Part shown: piece after piece, positions 34,873-42,756 of the stretch
How positions within the stretch are numbered: position 1 is the first letter of the stretch
How the letters are laid out: each line of letters opens with the position of its first letter
Source: an uncultured bacterium
GTDB taxonomy: Bacteria > Planctomycetota > UBA8742 > UBA2392
Assembly: GCA_938014885.1 (NCBI GenBank)
Contig: CALLQI010000004.1
Coordinates: forward strand, 248,001 to 312,000
Length of the DNA: 64,000 nt
Direction: 5' to 3'
Notes under the pieces: model-generated
What the model saw: only the letters and a program-made list of their open reading frames with translations
What the model was told of the DNA's origin: nothing
The model's database searches: none
Program-made: the position numbers and the translations under genes

Positions 34873-35270
34873 GGCAACTGCATCATCGCGAAGAACAGGA
34901 GCCCGAAGCGCAAGCGAAGGGTAGGCAAACGGCAACTGCTATCTCACGCAGAGACGCAAAGACACAGAGAACGGCAACTGCGTTTTTTCCACGAAGGGAC
35001 ACTAAGAACCACGAAGAACTGCAACTGCCCTTCTTGTTCAAGGGCAACTGCAATCTCCCGGAGAGGCGCCGGCGGTTCTTGGCGCACTTGGCGGCTCTTG
35101 GCGGTGGATTGCTTTGCCTGATCAACCAAGGCGGCCTCTCGCAACGTTCGCAGTGAACTGCCACTGCCATGCGTTTCAGCGCAAACTGGCAGTTAACCCA
35201 AAAGCCGTTGCCGTTCTCTGCGTCTCCGCGTGAGACCGCAGTTGCCGTTAGGCCGAAAAGCGTTTGCCGT
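34873..35270. repeat. Inverted-repeat mosaic, copy R8 (largest)
   Basis: Left half: GGCAACTGC linkers joining CGCAGAGACGCAAAGACACAG, CCACGAAGGGACACTAAG and CTTCTTGTTCAAGGGCAACTG modules. Middle: CTTGGCGCACTTGGCGGC and a GATCAACCAAGGCGGCCTCTC segment also found in R4. Right: TGCGTCTCCGCGTGAG with GCAGTTGCCG linkers. Lies between two divergent genes, so promoters for both should sit in or beside it. Confidence 0.83.
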
Positions 35271-35475
35271 TGTTCGCGGCCGCATGCCCATCCTGTTTGT
35301 CGTTCCGGGCCATGTTCTGTTTCCGTGACAGCGGGTTTTTCCTGTCATCAAAAGAATACATGACTTGGCGGGCAAAGCTACTCGTGTGTACCGGTATCGT
35401 TACAGTTGGCTGCGTGGCCGGGTGGAGCCGGCCTCAACAGCCCGCGTGCGGCGGGAAACCAGACGGAGGCATGCG

Positions 35476-38430
35476 ATGAAGACGACACTGGCGATCACAC
35501 TGCTGGCGCTGACGGCGACGGTGCTTGGCGCGCAGGACCTCAGCGACGCGCCCGCGCCCTACCCGCAGTTCACGTTCTTCCAGCCTCAAGGCGGCACGCG
35601 GCTGGATTACCTGGGCTCGGGTTGCACCGACGACATGAGCCACGGCAGCGGCTGGACGGTCGATGAGTACGACGACGGCGTCGAGTTCATCAATATGACC
35701 AAGGGCGGCATGGCCACGATCAAGGTCGCCGTGGTCTGCACGTACACCAACAATGACCTCGCGATCTGGATGGACTTCAACAACGACGGCGACTGGCTTG
35801 ATGCCGGCGAACGCGTGGTCTGGGCCGGCGCCAGCCCCGGCGCACCCAACGGCGCCTTCAACACATTCAGCGCACCCCCCTACGGCGGCAGCAACACCAG
35901 CTTCAATCAGTACAGCATCAGCATCCCGGCCGGCGCGGTCGGCACCAGTGTGAAAGTGCGCGCGATCCTGTGGGACACCAGCGCGCACACCAGCGGGCCG
36001 ATGATGCTAAACGGCGGCGGCCACCCGGGCGGTGCAACGGGCACGGGCTTCAGCGACTTCGGCGAATGCGAAGACTTCGACATTTTCTACAACACGAACA
36101 CCGGTGCCCGCAGCGAGATCTGGAGCAGCGACGGCATGACGCTGAACAACCTGGTGCTGCACGGCGGCACCTACGCGCTGGGCAACCTGACGGCTGGCCA
36201 GCAGGTGAATGTCTTCTACGCGATCAAGAACAACGTCAACGCCAGCTACTTCATGCGCTTCACGCAGTCGCCGACGATGACCGTCACCAACATCGTCAAC
36301 TGCACGCCCAACCAGGCCATCGTGCCGGGCAACGGCGCGACCGTGGCGCCGGGCCAGGCCTTCATGGTGATCACGATGCTGACGCCGACCACGGCGAACC
36401 TGCCCTTCAGCTATCAGCTCAACATGTTCACGAATGACCCGAACGTGCCGACCTACACCATCACTGCTTCCGGCAACGCAACGCCGCCGGCGCCCAAGAT
36501 CGAAGTGCACCGCCCGACCTATACGCTGATTCCCAACGGCGGCACCGACGCCGTCGGCAGCCAGAGTGCGGGCAACGCGCTTGCCCTCAACTACACCATC
36601 TTCAACACCGGCTCGGCCGACTTGAACCTGACCGGCACGCCGATGGTGCAGCTCAGCGCCCAGAACAACTGCAACGCAACCGTCACCAGCCAGCCCCCGG
36701 TGAGCACACTGCAGGGCGGCGGATGGAGCATGGGCTTTAGCATCAGCGTCACGCCCACCACCAGCAGCCAGGCCTTCAGCTTCACGATCACCATCCCCAA
36801 CAACGACACAACCCACAGCAACAGCCCCTATGTCATCACCGTCAGCGGCATGGCCGGCACCGCAAGCGGCGCGCCTGAAATCAACCTCAAGCGCGGCACC
36901 ACCAACCTCAGCACCGGCAGCACCGACAACGTCGGCAACCAGACCGCCGGCGTACAGACCAGCTTTTCGTACACGATCGAAAACACCGGCACGGCCGCAC
37001 TCAGCCTCAGCGGAAGCCCCGCAGTGCAGCTCAGCCTGCTGACCAACTGCAGCGCCAGCGTGGCCGCGCAACCCGCGACCAGCATTGCCCAGGGTGCCAG
37101 CGCCAACTTCACGGTGAATGTGACGCCCTCGGCGGGCGCGTTCAGTCTGCGGATCACGATCGGCAACAACGACGCCGACGAGAACCCGTACATCATCAAC
37201 ATCGCGGGCAACGGCCAAAGCACCAGCGCGCCGGAGGTTGACCTGCAGCGCGGCGCCAGCATCGCCGACGGCGGCAGCGACAACGTCGGCACCCTGCCCG
37301 CAGGCAGCGCCAGCGCGTTCGTGTACACCGTCGCCAACACCGGCAACGCGGCTCTCAGCGTCAGCAACCTCAACGTCGGAACGCTCAGCAATTGCACTGT
37401 CAACGTGACGACCCAACCGGGCAGCAGCGTCGGCGCGGGCGGCGGCACAACCTTCACCGTGGCGGTTACGCCGGTTGCCGGCGGCAGCTTCAGCGCGCAA
37501 CTCAGCCTGCCGAACAATGACGCTGACGAAAACCCGTACGACTTCACCATCACCGGCAGCGGGCAGGTGCAGGCGCCGGACATCGCCGTGCAGCGCCCGA
37601 TCGGCACCACCATCACCGGCACTGAAAGCATGGGCACGCTCGCGTTCGGCACGCCGCTGACCCTGACCTACACCATCACCAACCCCGGCACTCAGCCACT
37701 CAGCCTGACCGGCAGCCCGGCCGTGCAGGTGGCCTCAATCAGCAACTGCACGATCAGCGTGCAGAGTCAGCCCGCGGGCACCAGCATCCCGGGCGGCAGC
37801 AGCGTCACGTTTGTGCTCAGCCTCAACATCGGCAGCGCGGCCGGATTCAGCTTCAGTGTCAGCATCGACAACAACGTCGCGGGCAAGAACCCGTATGCGT
37901 GGACGGCCAGCGGCATGGGCGGCACGCTGCCCGAAATCGAGGTGCAGCGCACAAGCGGCAGCGTCGTCAGCACCGGCGGGGGCGTGAACGTGGGCCAGCA
38001 GGCCACCGCGTTCAGCCTCAGCGCCGGGTTCGTGATCCTGAACCAGGGCAACGCGGACCTGCTTCTGACGGCAACGCCGGCCGTGCAGATCAGCGGGCAG
38101 ACGAACTGCAACGTGACGGTGACGACGCAGCCGGGCAGCACGATCGCGCCGGGCAGCGGCAGCACCTTCAACGTGGACTTCAGCATCGCCAACGCCGGGC
38201 CTTTCAGCTTCACGGTCACGATCCAGAACAACGACGCCGACGAAGGCAGCTACAGCTTCACAGTGTCGGGCGACGGCAGCGGCAGCCTGTTCAGCAAGGG
38301 CGGCAACGGCAGCGGCGGCGGTGGCGGCTGCGTGGCCGAGAGCAACGGCAGCATGGCGATCTTCTTCATTCTGCTGGCGGTGGCGTTTGGATGGCGTCGA
38401 GTAAACGTCCGCCGCCGGCAGACCCGCTGA
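35476..38430 (+). CDS. GEVED / six-fold choice-of-anchor-D surface protein with sorting tail
   Basis: 984 residues. Signal peptide (MKTTLAITLLALTATVLGAQ), a GEVED domain to about residue 205 (DLAIWMDFNNDGDWLDAGE), then six Ig-like units of about 115 residues, five opening with PKIEVHRP, PEINLKRG, PEVDLQRG, PDIAVQRP and PEIEVQRT, each ending near a NNDADENPY-type turn. The C-terminus is Gly-rich, Cys, hydrophobic helix (MAIFFILLAVAFGW) and RRR, matching the tail at 16339-16872. The ATG at 35476 has GGAGG six bases upstream. Expected as an exported, envelope-linked structural or adhesive protein. Confidence 0.88.
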   Translation: MKTTLAITLLALTATVLGAQDLSDAPAPYPQFTFFQPQGGTRLDYLGSGCTDDMSHGSGWTVDEYDDGVEFINMTKGGMATIKVAVVCTYTNNDLAIWMDFNNDGDWLDAGERVVWAGASPGAPNGAFNTFSAPPYGGSNTSFNQYSISIPAGAVGTSVKVRAILWDTSAHTSGPMMLNGGGHPGGATGTGFSDFGECEDFDIFYNTNTGARSEIWSSDGMTLNNLVLHGGTYALGNLTAGQQVNVFYAIKNNVNASYFMRFTQSPTMTVTNIVNCTPNQAIVPGNGATVAPGQAFMVITMLTPTTANLPFSYQLNMFTNDPNVPTYTITASGNATPPAPKIEVHRPTYTLIPNGGTDAVGSQSAGNALALNYTIFNTGSADLNLTGTPMVQLSAQNNCNATVTSQPPVSTLQGGGWSMGFSISVTPTTSSQAFSFTITIPNNDTTHSNSPYVITVSGMAGTASGAPEINLKRGTTNLSTGSTDNVGNQTAGVQTSFSYTIENTGTAALSLSGSPAVQLSLLTNCSASVAAQPATSIAQGASANFTVNVTPSAGAFSLRITIGNNDADENPYIINIAGNGQSTSAPEVDLQRGASIADGGSDNVGTLPAGSASAFVYTVANTGNAALSVSNLNVGTLSNCTVNVTTQPGSSVGAGGGTTFTVAVTPVAGGSFSAQLSLPNNDADENPYDFTITGSGQVQAPDIAVQRPIGTTITGTESMGTLAFGTPLTLTYTITNPGTQPLSLTGSPAVQVASISNCTISVQSQPAGTSIPGGSSVTFVLSLNIGSAAGFSFSVSIDNNVAGKNPYAWTASGMGGTLPEIEVQRTSGSVVSTGGGVNVGQQATAFSLSAGFVILNQGNADLLLTATPAVQISGQTNCNVTVTTQPGSTIAPGSGSTFNVDFSIANAGPFSFTVTIQNNDADEGSYSFTVSGDGSGSLFSKGGNGSGGGGGCVAESNGSMAIFFILLAVAFGWRRVNVRRRQTR

Positions 38431-38496
38431 GGGAACCGCACACCCGGGCAACCGGGAGCCTTCAGCAAGCGAGTCCCCAGCAGGGGACAAGCAAAG

Positions 38497-38522
38497 AAGG
38501 GGCCGGCCCCACCCGGCCCCTT
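38497..38522 (+). terminator. Hairpin after the GEVED protein gene
   Basis: AAGGGGCCGG, loop CCCCAC, CCGGCCCCTT: 10-bp stem 66 bases after the stop. A smaller GTCCCC/GGGGAC hairpin lies just before it (38473-38488). No T-run. Confidence 0.55.
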
Positions 38523-38571
38523 CGGCAATTTGCGGCTGCGCAGGGACGGCGGCCAGCAGGAAGCAGGGCAA

Positions 38572-38809
38572 AAGCGTGTTGTCCACGAAGTACACGAAGG
38601 GTCACGAAGTACGGCCAAAGCGTTGGAACCACGGGTGCACACGGGTGGACACAGATAGAGGCAACAGTTGCCTTCAAACCCAAGCAGCAGTTGCAGTTCT
38701 CTTCGTCTCCGCGTCTCTGCGTGAGAACGCAGTTGTGGTTAAGCCAGTTCTGCTGTTGGGGTTCTTCGTGGTCCTTCGTGGCGCTTCGTGGATAAACGCA
38801 GTTGCCGTG
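38572..38809. repeat. Nested inverted-repeat mosaic, copy R9
   Basis: Left: CCACGAAGTACACGAAGG, CCACGGGTGCACACGGGTGG, CAACAGTTGCC; right: GCAGCAGTTGC, GTCTCCGCGTCTCTGCGTG, CTTCGTGGTCCTTCGTGG, closing AAACGCAGTTGCCG. Outer CCACGAAG and CTTCGTGG groups are reverse complements. Confidence 0.83.
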
Positions 38810-38869
38810 ATTCCCGCTTGCGGCCGGTGGCTTTGCCACTGACAATCGCCGCACTCACAAAGGAACGCC

Positions 38870-40318
38870 ATGAAAGACTATTGCCTTGAAGCCATCGACG
38901 CCGCCAAAGGTCTGGGGGCCGGTTACGCCGACGTGCGCGTGATCCACTACCGCCGCGAAGGCCTGTTCCTGCGCAACGGCACGCCCGGCAACCTCAATTT
39001 CGGCGAAAGCTTCGGCGCCGGTGTGCGTGTGCTCGTCAACGGGGCATGGGGTTTCGCCAGCACCAACCAGGTCAGCAAGGCCGCCGTCAAAGAGGCCGCA
39101 TCGCGCGCGATCCAGATCGCCAAGGCCAGCGCCCAAGTGAAGAAGCAGGACGTGAAGCTCGCGCCCAAACCCGCCGTGGAAGACTTCTGGGGCACGCCGT
39201 TCACGATTGACCCCTTCAGCGTAAGCCTTGAGACCAAGCTGGGGCTGCTGAGCCAGATCGACGCCCTGCTGCGCAAGCGCCCCGAAATCAAGGTCGCAAG
39301 CAGCAGCATGCAGTTCGCGCGTGAGAAGCAGTGGTACATGGACACCGACGGCAGCTTCATCGTCCAGGACCTGCTGCGCAGCGGCACCGGCTTCAGCGCC
39401 ACCGCCGTCGGCAACGGCGATTGCCAGATTCGCAGCTATCCCCAAAGCTGGGGCGGCAACCACAAGTGCATGGGCTACGAAATCGTGCACGCCTATGACC
39501 TGCTGGGCAACGCCGAGCGCATCCGCGACGAGGCCATCGCCCTGCTGACCGCGCCCGAGTGCCCCAGCGGCAAGATGGATTTAATACTCGACGGGCCGCA
39601 ACTGGCGCTGCAGATCCATGAAAGCGTCGGCCACCCCAACGAACTCGACCGCGTGCTAGGCTTTGAGGCCAACTACGCCGGCCGCAGCTTCATGGTGCCT
39701 GAGCTGCACAAGGGCCCCTTCCAGTACGGCAGCAACATCGTGAACCTTGTGGCCGACTGCACGGTGCCGGGCGGCCTGGCCACCATCGGCTACGACGACG
39801 ACGGCGTGCGCGCTGAGCGCTTTCACGTCGTGCAGAACGGCGTGCACCGCAACTGGTTCACAACCCGCGAAACCGCGCCGCTGGTAGGGCAAGAGACCAG
39901 CAATGGCTGCAACCGCGCTGAGGGATTCAATAACATCCCGATTACCAGAATCCCGAACCTGAGCCTGATGCCCGGCGAGTGGAAGTACGACGACCTGATC
40001 GCGGACACCAAAGACGGCATCATCATGGAAGTGAACAAGAGCTGGAGCATCGACCAGATGCGCCGCAACTTCCAGTTCGGGGCAGAGATCGGCCGCGTAG
40101 TAAAGAACGGCAAGATCACCGGCATAGTGAAGAACCCGAATTACCAGGGCGACACGCCAGTCTTCTGGGGCAACTGCGACGCCATCTGCAACCAGGACCA
40201 CTGGGACCTGTGGGGCGTAATCAACTGCGGAAAAGGCCAACCCGGCCAAACCGCAGAGATGAGCCACGGCGGAGCGCCAACGCGGTTCCGCGGGGTTGAG
40301 GTGGGGATTCGAGGGTAG
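38870..40318 (+). CDS. tldD: TldD/PmbA family metallopeptidase (TldD side)
   Basis: 482 residues. TldD-type metallopeptidases, usually paired with TldE/PmbA, cleave small unfolded peptides and mature some RiPPs. The metal motif is HESVGHPNE (His, Glu, His in HExxxH) in the middle of the protein, and NGCNRAEGFNNIPITRIPN and the GGAPTRFRG end belong to the family. That HExxxH is intact marks it as the catalytic member. AAAGGA lies before the ATG. The partner pmbA/tldE is not adjacent, so it is elsewhere or absent. Confidence 0.92.
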   Translation: MKDYCLEAIDAAKGLGAGYADVRVIHYRREGLFLRNGTPGNLNFGESFGAGVRVLVNGAWGFASTNQVSKAAVKEAASRAIQIAKASAQVKKQDVKLAPKPAVEDFWGTPFTIDPFSVSLETKLGLLSQIDALLRKRPEIKVASSSMQFAREKQWYMDTDGSFIVQDLLRSGTGFSATAVGNGDCQIRSYPQSWGGNHKCMGYEIVHAYDLLGNAERIRDEAIALLTAPECPSGKMDLILDGPQLALQIHESVGHPNELDRVLGFEANYAGRSFMVPELHKGPFQYGSNIVNLVADCTVPGGLATIGYDDDGVRAERFHVVQNGVHRNWFTTRETAPLVGQETSNGCNRAEGFNNIPITRIPNLSLMPGEWKYDDLIADTKDGIIMEVNKSWSIDQMRRNFQFGAEIGRVVKNGKITGIVKNPNYQGDTPVFWGNCDAICNQDHWDLWGVINCGKGQPGQTAEMSHGGAPTRFRGVEVGIRG

Positions 40319-40357
40319 GGTATTGAAACCGCTGTCCGTTGCGAGACGGGACAGATC

Positions 40358-41032
40358 ATGAAGCTCGTAAGCGGTGGATACCTGCTGGCCAAGCCAAGCG
40401 CGCGCACTGCGTGCCATCAGGCGCACTTGGTGCCCGCAAAGATTCTGTCCGCATCATCGTGTCTTTCAGAACACGTTCCAGGTTTTGACTTGTATGGAGG
40501 CGCAGGTTATCCCGACGAAGCGGTCGTCGCTGAGTATCCGAACCGGTTCGAAACGGCTGACGACCTGATCGCAACGCGCGAGTTTCTGATGACCCTGCTT
40601 CGCGATGGTCAATTGGAGTACCCAAGTGTGTTCGTCTCAGTTGATGCCGCCCGGGAGTTCGCCCGGCGCCTCAAGCCCGAGGATGAGCCTTTGGTCCTAT
40701 TCGGCATCAGCACCGCCAAGGAACACGCTGACGCATTGCTGCATAACGTTGCCAACTTTTGCTCCTGTGTTGCAGTCCTTCGTCGCAATCTGCCTCCAGA
40801 GCGCGGCGAGGTATTGGGATGGGAAGTCCTAGGCGATGACTACGGCCACTTTCACTCCTGGTTCTGCAACAGTATCGAAATCACGGCGGAGCGCTGGGGC
40901 ATCAAGCCAAACGCGAATGGCTTCTTGGACTTTCTGGAAGAGGCCGAGCGCGTTGCCTCGTACTGCAATCAACCGGACACCGCTGAGCCAGGGTATTGGG
41001 CGCCGTGGCAAATCACGCGGTATCCTTTGTGA
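40358..41032 (+). CDS. Orphan protein, lower GC than its neighbours
   Basis: 224 residues, soluble, without signal peptide or recognised motif (MKLVSGGYLLAKPSARTACH...). It contains several Cys and Trp (VANFCSCVAVLRR, HFHSWFCNS). By eye it uses more A/T-ending codons than the genes on both sides, suggesting later acquisition; the small size and orphan state would suit an accessory or immunity-type protein, but nothing shows that. It starts 39 bases after tldD. Confidence 0.65.
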   Translation: MKLVSGGYLLAKPSARTACHQAHLVPAKILSASSCLSEHVPGFDLYGGAGYPDEAVVAEYPNRFETADDLIATREFLMTLLRDGQLEYPSVFVSVDAAREFARRLKPEDEPLVLFGISTAKEHADALLHNVANFCSCVAVLRRNLPPERGEVLGWEVLGDDYGHFHSWFCNSIEITAERWGIKPNANGFLDFLEEAERVASYCNQPDTAEPGYWAPWQITRYPL

Positions 41033-41264
41033 CGTCCGAGCTGTTAGCGCCCTTTAGGGCTCCCGCAAATAGCCGGAGGTGCGAGCTGCCGGTTTGCGTT
41101 CCTGTGGGCGTGGGATTATCTCGCCGCAGTGGCGGGAGGCATTCGCGTCCCGCGAATGAGTACCAGCGGCCTCCGGCCGCTGCGCGCGCGGGCCTGGGAG
41201 CGCTGGCCTCTGGCCGGCATCTGCCGCGGCCGTCCCGGCCCCGGCGCATTACGGCGACGGCGGC

Positions 41265-41282
41265 CGATCAGAAGATCGGCGT
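41265..41282. other. Isolated hairpin in the 41033-41300 gap
   Basis: GCCGATC, loop AGAA, GATCGGC. The gap also has GCGGCC/GGCCGC (around 41168). I see no gene in 41033-41300; it is unlike the repeat mosaics and may only be degenerate sequence. Confidence 0.4.
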
Positions 41283-41300
41283 GGCTTGGCGGGACCCTAC

Positions 41301-41385
41301 GGCAACTGCTTTTGTCGTTCACTACAAAAGCAATTCTCCGTAACTCCGTTGCTCTGTTTGAATCCGCGGTTGCTGTTCTTCGCGC
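41301..41385. repeat. Repeat module copy R10 (short)
   Basis: GGCAACTGC followed by ACTACAAAAGCAATTCTC and AACTCCGTTGCTCTGTTTG, ending CGCGGTTGCTG. It matches the inner module of R1 (ACTACAACAGCAATTCTC) closely, so that module also exists alone. Confidence 0.75.
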
Positions 41386-41408
41386 GCCGAGCGTATTGAT
41401 CGCGATGT

Positions 41409-41428
41409 CCCGCCGTTTACTCGGCGGG
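41409..41428 (-). terminator. Hairpin after the Sel1-repeat gene
   Basis: CCCGCCG, loop TTTACT, CGGCGGG, 11 bases beyond the stop at 41440 on the minus strand. No T-run; moderate support. Confidence 0.55.
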
Positions 41429-41439
41429 CTCTGCATTGG

Positions 41440-42237
41440 CTATTCTTTGGGTAGCGAATCGAGCCTTATGCTGGCGGCGGCGCTTAGTTCGGCCTCGCCG
41501 GTCATGGCAGCCAGGCTGTACCACTTTCGGGCCTGTTCGATGTCGCGTTCGATGCCTCGGCCGTCGCGGAAGCAATCGCCCAGCCCCAGGTAGCTTGGCG
41601 GGTGACGCTGGCCTGCCCCGGCCGCAAACCATGCACATGCGTCCTGGTCACTTTGGGGCACGCCGTCGCCGGCCATGTGCATCACGCCCAACTGGTAGCA
41701 CGCGTCCCCCACCCCTGCTTGCCCGGCCTTGCGAAACCAGTTCGCGGCCTCGGCGGGATCTTTCGGGGTTCCGATGCCTTCGTAGTAGGCGAGCCCAAGG
41801 TGATACCAGCTGTCGGTTTGCGTGCCGGCGGCCGCGCGTTGCAGCCACGTGAAGGCCTGCGTGTCGCTTTGCTCAACCCCGCGGCCGTACAGGTACAGTT
41901 GCCAGGCATAGCGCAGGGCTTCGGCGTGGTCTTGTTCGGCGGCTTTCAGAATCCAGTAGGCCGCCTGCGTGTCGTGGTTGTCGCCGTCTTCCAGCGTCAG
42001 GTTGTGCAGGCCCATTAAGAACTGTGATTCCGCGTGGCCGCGTTCCGCCGCTGAGGTGAAGTAGCGCAGGGATTCGGCCTCATCGCCGGCGTCGCGCAAC
42101 TGCACGCCGCGCGCGTAGGCCTGGCCGGGGTTGAGTAATGCCGGGTGATCGGGCTGGGCCTGCCGGGTATCGAGGTCGATGTCGGGCTGGGGCGCGGCGC
42201 ACGCTGACAGCAACAGCGCAAGAATCAGAAATCGCAT
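41440..42237 (-). CDS. Sel1-repeat lipoprotein
   Basis: 265 residues: lipoprotein signal MRFLILALLLSAC, then a chain of Sel1-like TPR repeats (AESLRYFTSAAERGHAESQF, AAYWILKAAEQDHAEAL, AFTWLQRAAAGTQTDSWYHL, AANWFRKAGQAGVGDACYQL and so on, spaced about 36 residues). Such proteins scaffold complexes in the periplasm or outer membrane. The start is the ATG of the lipoprotein signal at 42237; a longer reading adds a Pro/Arg leader. Confidence 0.88.
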   Translation of the reverse strand: MRFLILALLLSACAAPQPDIDLDTRQAQPDHPALLNPGQAYARGVQLRDAGDEAESLRYFTSAAERGHAESQFLMGLHNLTLEDGDNHDTQAAYWILKAAEQDHAEALRYAWQLYLYGRGVEQSDTQAFTWLQRAAAGTQTDSWYHLGLAYYEGIGTPKDPAEAANWFRKAGQAGVGDACYQLGVMHMAGDGVPQSDQDACAWFAAGAGQRHPPSYLGLGDCFRDGRGIERDIEQARKWYSLAAMTGEAELSAAASIRLDSLPKE

Positions 42238-42359
42238 GATCAGCCAGAAGGGAGAAGCACGGGGCCGCGGCATTGTATGAAATCAGCCAGCGCGTTGCAG
42301 CAATGCTCAGCCGCATGGCCTGCAACAGCCACACGCCCGCCAAGGGCGGCGCCCAGCGA

Positions 42360-42665
42360 CTACACCAACTGGAACAAAAGTTCGGGTGCTTTGCGGCGTG
42401 TGATGAACTCGGCCACGGCGCTTCGCAGGCGGCCGGTATGGGCGTGTAGTGCATTCAGCACGGTCATCGGGTCGTCGGTTGTGCGTACGCTCACGAGCAA
42501 TTGCGACGCGTCCGGCGCCGGCTGCACGTCTTCGATCATCGCCGAAAGCAGCGCGTCGTCGCCGGTTTCGGGCAGTGCAAACGTGAGCGCGCGCTGTACC
42601 TGGCGACACAGTTGCAGCGTCTTTCGATCGACCCTACGAGGCAAGTTGTGGCCAGTCTTTCCCAT
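42360..42665 (-). CDS. rbfA: Ribosome-binding factor A
   Basis: 101 residues, a little short for RbfA, a KH-fold factor that helps mature the 16S 5' end. Family features: RRVDRKTLQLCRQVQRAL helix at the start, SAMIEDVQPAPDASQLLVSV in the middle (abridged), and LRSAVAEFITRRKAPELLFQL at the end with the conserved RxxPEL. It is not next to infB or truB as is usual. The ATG at 42665 is divergent from the TPR gene. Confidence 0.8.
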   Translation of the reverse strand: MGKTGHNLPRRVDRKTLQLCRQVQRALTFALPETGDDALLSAMIEDVQPAPDASQLLVSVRTTDDPMTVLNALHAHTGRLRSAVAEFITRRKAPELLFQLV

Positions 42666-42756
42666 GCAGCTATCCTAACGCGCGACGGTTGCAGCGGGCT
42701 TTACAATCTCGTTGCAGAATTCGCGGCCGCCGGGAGCGGCCCTTTCCGTCCAACCG

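Noticed and set aside
41033..41300. Structured noncoding RNA in the gap with several hairpins
   Set aside because: Hairpins are short and separate, no family pattern is recognised, and GC-rich sequence gives such stems easily.
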